This document shows positions 38,901 to 64,000 of a DNA stretch of 64,000 nt, in pieces. The position numbers were made by a program, and so were the translations under genes. Within the stretch, counting starts at the first letter, position 1, and the number at the start of each line of letters is the position of its first letter. The notes beneath the pieces were generated by a model. That model saw only the letters and a list, made by a program, of their open reading frames with translations. It did not search any database and was not told the origin of the DNA. The DNA is from Acridotheres tristis (lineage: Eukaryota > Chordata > Aves > Passeriformes > Sturnidae), in assembly GCA_037013685.1 (NCBI GenBank), contig CM072894.1:4156841-4220840 (forward strand). Reading direction: 5' to 3'.

Positions 38901-41900
38901 AACAGCACCTAAAGACAACTGCCATTATGGACTGGGTAAATCTGTAATATCTCCTCCCCTCTACATAGTTCTCAGATTAGCACCATTTTTTAAAAAATTA
39001 GAAAACCATTTAAAAAAAAAAATTATATACGGTGCTGCCCATTAATGCAGGGGTTTGAAAATCTAACCAGTGTGGAAGTTGCTTTCTCTAGCCTCACATT
39101 TCTGTTTCAACACTGGGAGAAGTTCTTGTGTTGAGTTAATCCTGATCTGCTGAAGATGATATATCAAATCAACACCTGCCAGTTTTCAGTAATTTCTCAA
39201 AGGGAACAGCCTTTGTGATGGATTTTCTCTGGCAAGGAACGTAACAGAAAGGAATTGTGGTAAACGAAGGAATTCTGCTGAAAAGCCACTCCCAGTTTAA
39301 AGAAGATAATGAGCACCAGAGCTATTGTGAAAGCAATTAATTCTAATCACTCACCAGACAATAAAATTTAATTATGGGTTCTTTGAAAACTAAAAACCCA
39401 ACAATTATTCTTAATAGGCTTTTCTTGATGGCAGATAGGGAGCAGAATTTGTTGAGGCTGGTTTTCCTGCAGTTAATTTTTAAAAATATCATCCTTCAGT
39501 TAAGAATGCCTAGGCTTACATTAATATATAAACCAGAGCTATTGTGCTAAGTTGAGATCCCACAGGACAGAAGAACAATCTTCAAGGAACTCCTCAATAT
39601 GTTTTTATATAATTGGCATTCACCTCTCTGCTGACGTCTCAGATCTTTATTATCTATTCAGGGGTGCTTTCAGCTCAGAACAGCTGGATGTCTCCAGCTT
39701 CAATTCAGGTACATTCTCGGTAGTGAGAACAGAAATTGCAAGTGTTTGTTTTGCCATGCAACCATTTCGGTGCTGTTTGTGAGTTTAGGGGAGGAGTAGC
39801 AGAGGTGGAGCCCAGAGCCAGCATAAGCAGGTGACTCCTGCTCTGTGTCCATGGGGCTGTGGCCCACATCCACTTTCCTCCTGCACCAGGTGCTGCTGCA
39901 ATTTCAAAGAGAAAATTACCTACTCTCCTCCAGTCTAGCAGCCTGTCTCACCCAGCCTGAACTACAGGAGGACAGCAGGAAGGTGGAGAAGGACCATCTC
40001 TGGTATTTCTCATTTTGATGTCCTGCTCATCTGTTTCTCTCCCAACCAGCTACAGAGCACAACTGCTTTTGCACCTGAAATAGCTTCCAACTCATTGAAA
40101 ATCTAGATGTGAGGCAATCCCATCTATGAGGAGTTACTGAAAAGCCTTTACTAGCAAACATAAGCTAAAAAATTTAGAATTTCTCTAAAGAATTTAATGT
40201 CAATCCATCTTTCCCCGTACAAGTTCTGTGCCCTTTGAGGCTCGTGCCTGTGAGAAACAGCGCTCACTTTTTTAAAATTTCAAAGGTCTTTTAAAACTTA
40301 ATAAAACACAACAGAAGACTGAATAAGGAAAAATTACAGTGCTAGGAATGTTTGTGACCAGCAGCCACGTGCTCATCTACAAAATGCTGCTCTGCCTTTT
40401 ATCCTCTCTGACAACCAAGGCTGTCCAGTAGCAACAATACAGGGTGGGGGGAAAGGGGACTATGGGGAGAACAGAGGACATCTAAACAACAAATCACAAT
40501 AATGTAACTATACATCAATAAAACTTCTTTAAACATATACACAATATCCACCCCCCAATTGCTAGAGCTAATAATCACATTACTTATCTAAAGCATGCCC
40601 AAGTGCCCTCAAGGTCTGTGTTTTCTCTGGTTTGCCCAGTTTTCAGATGGTGAATGGCAATACTCTTCTGTGTGTCACAGGCATGCCTCCTCCTCCTCAG
40701 CACCATGGCAGGGCTTCTTGCTTTACCCACGCTAAGCTCACAGCCATGTCTTGTTACCTGTATGAAAACTGCACAGGGACACTCCTCGTGTGGTACTGCT
40801 CCTGAGGCACTAGGTGATTTGGGATCCAAACGAGATATAAATGACACAGCACTGCTGAGACCCTCATTTCAGGAGGAGCAGCTCAGGCTAAGCTGCAAAC
40901 CAGATAAATACTGGTGTCTTTATAGCTCTAGGAAGGGCACTAAAAAAATCTCAATGCCTGTTTCAGGATATACTAAGAAGTCAGCCCTGCTGGCAGTAAG
41001 AACACACTATTTATGTCCTTTCAGCTGGCCACATCAATGAATTCAAAATTTGACTAAAGGCTCAGGTTTGACCCTCAGCAAAGGTCAGATTTTGACCACT
41101 TCACCTCTAGCATTTTGTCTCCCATGAATCCTGACAGGCAGCAAACAGCTCAGCCCACAGCCCGTGATGCTTAGTCAGAACATAAGCCACTTTTCTAAGA
41201 GTTGTTCCCAGTGCTGTCAGAAGCGGATGGATTGCAATGCCTCTCAAAGACTCTGAATAGCAGAGGGACACTTTAAGCTAGAATGAGGTCTCATTAGTAG
41301 AAGAGATCTTGAAGGAGAAGAACTTGGCAGCATTTAGTAATGCTCAGGAAATCAGAAAAAAGAACAAGATTATCTAGAGCTGGAAGAGCAAATATTTTTT
41401 TTTCCTCAAAAGGCACCTGATTCTCCACATTAATATCTTGTGTGATCATTTACCCCAGAGGCTAAAAGTAATGTAAAATCAGCACAGCAACATTATGCTG
41501 GCTTTGCACTAGTGTAAGCAACTCCATAGAGACTAGCAAAACCCCATATCCATAAGAAACTTCATGGTACACGAGTAAAAATACTGGTCTTTAATAACAG
41601 GAAACCTCCCCTGCGAGGATGAGCTCTGACAGAACTACAAACCCTCGGCGCTCCTTGCAGCTCCTTGCAAAACAGCTGCACTTGCCACCCACCCTTGGAT
41701 ATTGTCTTAGACAATCCAGAGCATTCATCCAAGATTACAGTAGTCCCAAAGCACCAGCATTACTCCCTAGAAATTATTCATTGTTTCCCAAAAGTTCATT
41801 ATCATAAGGCTTGAACATGATTTGCAACAAATGCTTTTGTCTTTCAGTTTCATCATTACAAACTTCCCTAAATTAAAAGGGTTTATCTCAAGTGGTACTA

Positions 41901-44084
41901 TCAGCCTGCAGAATTCAATATATTTTAATTATGAGGATGAGTGAGAGTTTAGCCTACCTAGATAATGACGAAATGTTCTCCATTTAATTAGGCCACATCA
42001 AAAGGTTCATATTTAAATTCTCTTCAATGTAAAGGTGAAACAAATGTTACAGCATAACTAGATTACTCCTTATAAATTACACTATGCAGTGGTAAGCATT
42101 GAGGTGCAGAAGGAAGAAAAACAGAGGGTCTGGGGATTGTTTGGCAGCTGGCTGTTGTAGCAGAGCAGATTTCATGTCCTGCAGATGTGCTGATGCAGTA
42201 GTGCCCATATGCTTCACCTGGCAGGGCAGCACCTCCTGTCCATGCAGAGGTGGCAGCAGAACCTTCCCAAGGCCCAGGCTGCTCTGACTGTGGCTTGGTG
42301 TTAGAAACACAAGGAACAGGAGGAGCCAGAGGTCCTTTCTTGTTTATCACCTCATGTGGGCTGCTGCATGAGCCCACCCTCCTGCCAAGTGTTTGGGATA
42401 CAGGCAGCAGCTGAGCATCAAGGCTTGGCACAGCAGACACTGCACTGGTGGGTCTTAGTGCAGTGAAAACTTCCAATCCTTCCCTACTTTTATTGATCCC
42501 TTCATTACAAAGATACAGAGGTGCTGACCTCTCAGACACACTCCTAGATGCCTCTGATGCAAGCACAGAGAAATAAAGCGTAAATACACCCTGAGAGTGC
42601 AAAATATACGTGGTATGTGGGGGAAGGAAAAGAAGATGCCTTAAAGGCTGGTGGCAACATCCAGTCCAGGAGATCCAGCAACCTGAAAGTCAAGCAAGAC
42701 TCATTTCTCTGCTCACTGCCAAGAGCTCTTTCAGATCATGGAGTTGTTTCTACTTCCTAGGACTGCCACAAACCTGACTTTGACTGTTTAAAATGGCCTC
42801 AGAGCAAAGAGGTTTCATAAAGTTTTTCACAATGTTTTTTTCTTTTATTTATATAAAGAACACACTTTCATCTTGCTGTGTTTTAAGAGCTCTATCAGGA
42901 AAGCAGAAAGGGATAGCACTAAGTTGTCCAGTCTCTTATTTTCTTTTTGCTTTCACCAAGCCAAACTATCCCAGCTTTGTTCCTAACCTGTGCAGGGGCT
43001 GCCTGAGCAACCCCTAAGTGATTTAAAGGGCGCTAAGTTCAGAAGAGAAAGCCAGGAAGGTGATCAGCTGGAGAAAGAGCCTGACTTCAATATTCAACAG
43101 TGTCTCCTGGGAAATCAAGCCTCCAGAACTTCCCATCATTCAGCACACTTGGAGAACTATCCTCCAAAGTGTGCTCAGCAGACTGACTACTGAGAAAAAA
43201 AACCCACTGTTACTAAAAATTAGTTCCCTTTATATTTCATCACAGCTCTTGTCACCATTTCTTTGCTTATCTCAGAAGTTGTGCTTTGTACTGTCTCTTA
43301 TACCTTCATGAATCTCCTTTATCAGCTCTCTTTTAAGAGAGTAAAAAAGAGTAAAATTATTTGAGTGCTCGTAGATTAGGATATTTCTTAACTCTGAACA
43401 GCCTCCTCTTTCATCTATCATTGTCAACCTCCCCAAGATTAATAAGAAAAAGACATTTGTAAGAGAGAATCTGTTGAGAGCAGAGATGAGCTTGGTACAA
43501 AGGATACTAATTGTAACTTTTTTTTAGCTCTGCATTGATCCCAACAGCTGTAGATACTTAAAAATCTTTTCCTATAGTGTCCGCACAAAAAAAGAAAAGC
43601 ATATCAAGAAAAAAAAACAGCCAAGCATCATTGTCGGCCTGAATTAAGCTGGAGGATGATTTCTTGACTCCTTCTGACCGTGACAGAAGTTGGAGTTTCA
43701 TCTTGCATCAGTCAGAGCAGCGGGGAGGGAGGGGAAGAGATGCCAAAAGGAGATGGAATAAAGGCAGCCCAGGGGATGGGGTATGTATTGATGGGTCTGA
43801 GTGAGAAAAGACACTCCTGTCACTTGCTTCACGGTGGGAGCAAGGACCCAGTGTTTAGCAGCAAAACATTAACATTACTGCATTAATTACAGAGTACTCA
43901 GTGTGTATTCAGCCCTGTTGTGTTCTTCTACAGGATCCCACTCCAATTGTATGAGAGTCTTTGGACACCAAAGTAGCTGAGGACTGAGTACCTGCAGCAA
44001 CAGCTATGTATATATACAAGTATACATAAAAATGATGCCTTGGCTTTTAGCTTTTATATTTTTCAGAATCTCTGCTGCTTAGTG
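38901..44084. other. Intergenic, no gene supported
   Basis: About 5 kb of mostly unique sequence. The longest open frame is 179 codons on the minus strand at 42063-42602, in a more GC-rich patch; its translation is rich in Ser, Ala and Pro without a recognisable domain. No repeats were recognised. Confidence 0.6.
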
Positions 44085-44463
44085 TGTAACTCTGAAACTT
44101 CCTATGAAGTGTTAGTAAGGTCTCTTCACAGGGGAGTCAGACAAAACAATCCCTTTCTAGCTGGAGAATTAAGGATGATGGTAGCCGAGAAGCAGAAACA
44201 ACAGCAAGGGAAAGGGGGCAAGGCAGGGGCTGAGACTTCATAGCCTGGGGCTGTGGTTGGATAATTGACCCCAATACGTAGGTGAACAAAACTTATCAAA
44301 GTGTAAAAACTCGTGACCAGGATCCATCTTGGATTTAATTTGGGTGTAGCCCCAGCCAGGCCTTTGCACTGCCCAAGGTGTATCCTTTCAATAAATACCT
44401 GTTTTGTCCCTTTTGATCTGTCTAGTCTCTGTTCCAGGTCAGCCTTTCCAGGCAACAGTTACA
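44085..44463 (+). mobile_element. Probable solo LTR (379 bp) with short terminal inverted repeats
   Basis: Begins TGTAACT and ends AGTTACA, a perfect 7-base terminal inverted repeat with the TG...CA ends of retroviral LTRs. It holds an AATAAA at 44390-44395 about 70 bases before its end, where an LTR polyadenylation signal is expected. I do not see a flanking target duplication (TAGTG against CCCAT), so the boundaries are less certain than for the LTR at 54.0 kb. Confidence 0.55.
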
Positions 44464-46157
44464 CCCATGATGCCAGCTAACTAGCACAGGAGCCTGGTTA
44501 ACAGAGTTGAATTAATAGCAAAGTTTTCCTATTTTTCCAGAACTGGCAGCCCCTTTATAAAAAGTTCCCATCTCTCCAATATTTGTTAGAAGATAGCCCA
44601 CTGCTCTATCTCTTCACTTGTATTTCACACGTCCATCTGGGGAGATCGGGGCTTCTCCTTTCTCTTGAATGCACACAGCTGAAGGTGTCCTACTGTCCTT
44701 TTCCCAGTTGTCCTACTGCTCTTTTCCCAGCACCTCCTCACCTCTGAGGCATTTCAGAAGCTCTGCACTAAATGATGTGGTCACTGTCACACATAAGAGT
44801 GATGGTTTCCTAACAGACCAGTGTTCATCTGTGCTTTAAAAAGAAGACTTAAAAAAAAAGAAGAGCAGAATCTGGGCCATACAGAATTTAAGAATGAGTA
44901 GCTGTCACAATCTGGGAATTTATTTCATTTTCAACATGAGATGAGTGACAAAATAAAAGAAGAACAATTTTTTTTTCCCTACTAGACGTGAAAGCAGGAT
45001 AGGTGGATGTGAGATGATACCAGCTGTTAATGGGATTTTTGTCACTGAAAAAATATGTGCAGGTTGCCTTTAGAGTGCTGCTTCATTAACCACCATTAGT
45101 CACCCATTTCACAACTGAATGGGTGAACAACTGATGCCTTTGGGCTCTTCTGGAGTTTTGGTTGGTTTGAGGGTTTTTGGTGTTGTTGTTGCGAGTTTTT
45201 AAAATAACATCTCTCCTCTAAAAGTGCAAAGCTCTCCCTGTGCACAGCAGGCAGGGTTGTGTTCATCACAAAATATAGAACTGAAGAAATACCATGGAAA
45301 GAGCACTTGGGATGGCAACCAGAAATAAAGCCTGGCTCAAAAGTTGGTCTTGGCAGTTGACACCTATGGCTCAGAGAGTACCTTGGTAACTAAAGGCATC
45401 ACAGACTCTTCTCATACCTTTGTGCATATCAGTAGCAGCTCTCATCAGATTTTATATCCTTCCTGATATGTTTCAGCATTAATTAGAAAAAAAAACAAAA
45501 ACAGAAAACTTCTTCACCCTGATTCTCTCTCCACACTCAAAGCTTGTTGGGACTCAAGGGAACTTTGCTCATCTCATCCACATCACCTTAAATACACTAT
45601 TTGCAGTGCTGATAGCTTCAGAAAGCACTGCTGTGGTGGTAGCCAGCTCCACCACAAGATAGCCAGCACCAGAGGCAGCAGTATTTCTTGGCAGGACCTA
45701 GAGGGAAATATAAGAGGTAGGTACCTAAGGCTAGCAGTGCCCTGGATTTGGAACCTCAGGCAGGCAGAGGGCGGCTGGGAGAAAACATTCCACTTAGCTC
45801 GCTCTAGCAAGCCCCAGAGGAGTTGTCCAGCGTTGAGCACTCCCAGCTCCTGGCTGTGCTGTGTACACACTGCAGCACGGGCAAAGCAAGACACACACGT
45901 GTTCCTCAGCTGGTACAAGTTTAGAGCAGGCACTGCTTGTGCTGCTGGCCACAGAGCTGCTGGAGTCTTCTGCCATGCAGACAGCAAAGGATAACTCACC
46001 CCACCTGCCACAGCAGGGATCTGCTCCACAGACAGCAGCTGAAGGTGCTGCCAGAGCTGAAAAAGCAGCAGAGAAGGTGGGAATGAAGATGAAACGGTCG
46101 CTAATTGGGAGGGGGTAAAGCACTGCAACACTTTCACTTCATTTTCAAAGGATTTGA
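44464..46157. other. CPS1 downstream flank, possible distal 3' UTR
   Basis: No gene is supported. A long minus-strand frame (45583-46374, 263 codons) starts in the proximal 3' UTR and runs through part of this region. It has no recognisable domain and is not called as a gene. Confidence 0.5.
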
Positions 46158-46163
46158 TTTTAA
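46158..46163 (-). promoter_or_regulatory. CPS1: Candidate polyadenylation signal ATTAAA of CPS1
   Basis: ATTAAA in the sense direction, about 350 bases after the stop, with a GT-rich element (GTGTTG) within about 40 bases downstream. ATTAAA is the commonest variant of AATAAA. A hexamer alone is weak evidence; an AATAAA at about 44939-44944 is an alternative. Confidence 0.3.
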
Positions 46164-46510
46164 TGCCCATAATCACGGCACGAAATGTTGGACAGCAACA
46201 TGTGGAAGTCTTTGGGGAGTTCTCCCTTTCTGAAGCCAGAAACAACGGTGAGAAAGTCTTTATGATACAGGGAGAGGCACCTGAATTCACAATATTGAAC
46301 GAGAATGTAAAAAATAGTAATGATAATAGCCTGAAGGGCTGAGCAGAACTTGGAAGCAATTCTAGGACACACACATGCAGCCTTCTTCTCCCATCAAATC
46401 TTCAGGCTGAAAGACCAAACAAAAACAAAATACATGGAAAGATGGTTAGGTGGATGATCTGAAATTAGCTCTCTTTCAAGGCACCAGAAGATTGCAGGCT
46501 GGAGAGAGTT
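46158..46510 (-). other. CPS1: Proximal CPS1 3' UTR (extent inferred)
   Basis: The sequence directly after the TAG stop must be 3' UTR. The nearest polyadenylation hexamer in the sense direction is ATTAAA at 46158-46163, about 350 bases after the stop, followed by a GTGTTG-containing stretch. No AATAAA is seen in this strand between the stop and about 44940. The true 3' end is not determined by the sequence alone and could lie much further downstream. Confidence 0.45.
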
Positions 46511-63879
<17,369 letters not shown>

Positions 63880-64000
63880 TCACCCTCTCAGAACCTGCTC
63901 CTTCCCCCCCAGCACAGCCCAGCCTCCTGAACACAACTGGATCTGAAATCACAATGGCATGGGGGGAGGACCAAAAAGTGAATTTCCCACAATTTTGAGG

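Noticed and set aside
1..46000. Exons of ERBB4 or another neighbour gene
   Set aside because: I looked for kinase or receptor-like peptide blocks flanked by splice sites in the open frames and found none.

Overview
This window is vertebrate nuclear DNA, almost certainly from a bird and probably a songbird. It is intron-rich and AT-leaning. It carries CR1 LINE 3' ends with the avian ATTCTGTGA-type tail and several solo LTRs that I recognise from memory as songbird-type families. The only gene I can support is the 3' end of CPS1 (mitochondrial carbamoyl-phosphate synthase 1) on the minus strand. There are no bacterial-style operons, CRISPR arrays, tRNA or rRNA genes.

Right part (about 46.5-63.85 kb, minus strand): nine consecutive coding exons, the last nine of the gene, with consensus AG acceptors and GT donors. 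They splice in frame into 314 residues plus a TAG stop. Aligned by hand to human CPS1 from memory, they match residues about 1187-1500 with no insertions or deletions. They cover the end of the second ATP-grasp (carbamate kinase) domain and the whole C-terminal allosteric domain. Catalytic Gln/Glu/Asn and all six residues known to contact N-acetylglutamate are kept. The earlier exons lie beyond base 64000. Introns hold an (ATTCT)19 microsatellite, an 18-T tract directly in front of one exon, and a 615-bp solo LTR with a 4-bp target duplication.

Left part (1 to about 46 kb): the flank downstream of CPS1, with no gene that I can support. In human the next gene on this side is ERBB4, several hundred kb away, so a gene desert is expected. 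It holds two minisatellites: seven copies of a 39-bp unit at 9.5 kb and about 28 copies of a 39-43-bp unit built of two hairpins at 15.5-16.7 kb. It also holds four copies or fragments of one LTR superfamily (19.2, 24.6, 35.1 and 38.5 kb), a 379-bp LTR at 44.1 kb, four CR1 fragments (21.0, 24.2, 25.6 and 26.2 kb) and low-complexity purine/pyrimidine tracts. The rest looks like unique non-coding sequence; any enhancers or conserved elements cannot be told by eye.

The most notable points are the intact N-acetylglutamate site of CPS1 in a presumably uricotelic animal, the double-hairpin minisatellite, the repeat tracts close to CPS1 splice sites, and an unusually long (263-codon) open frame just past the CPS1 stop codon.
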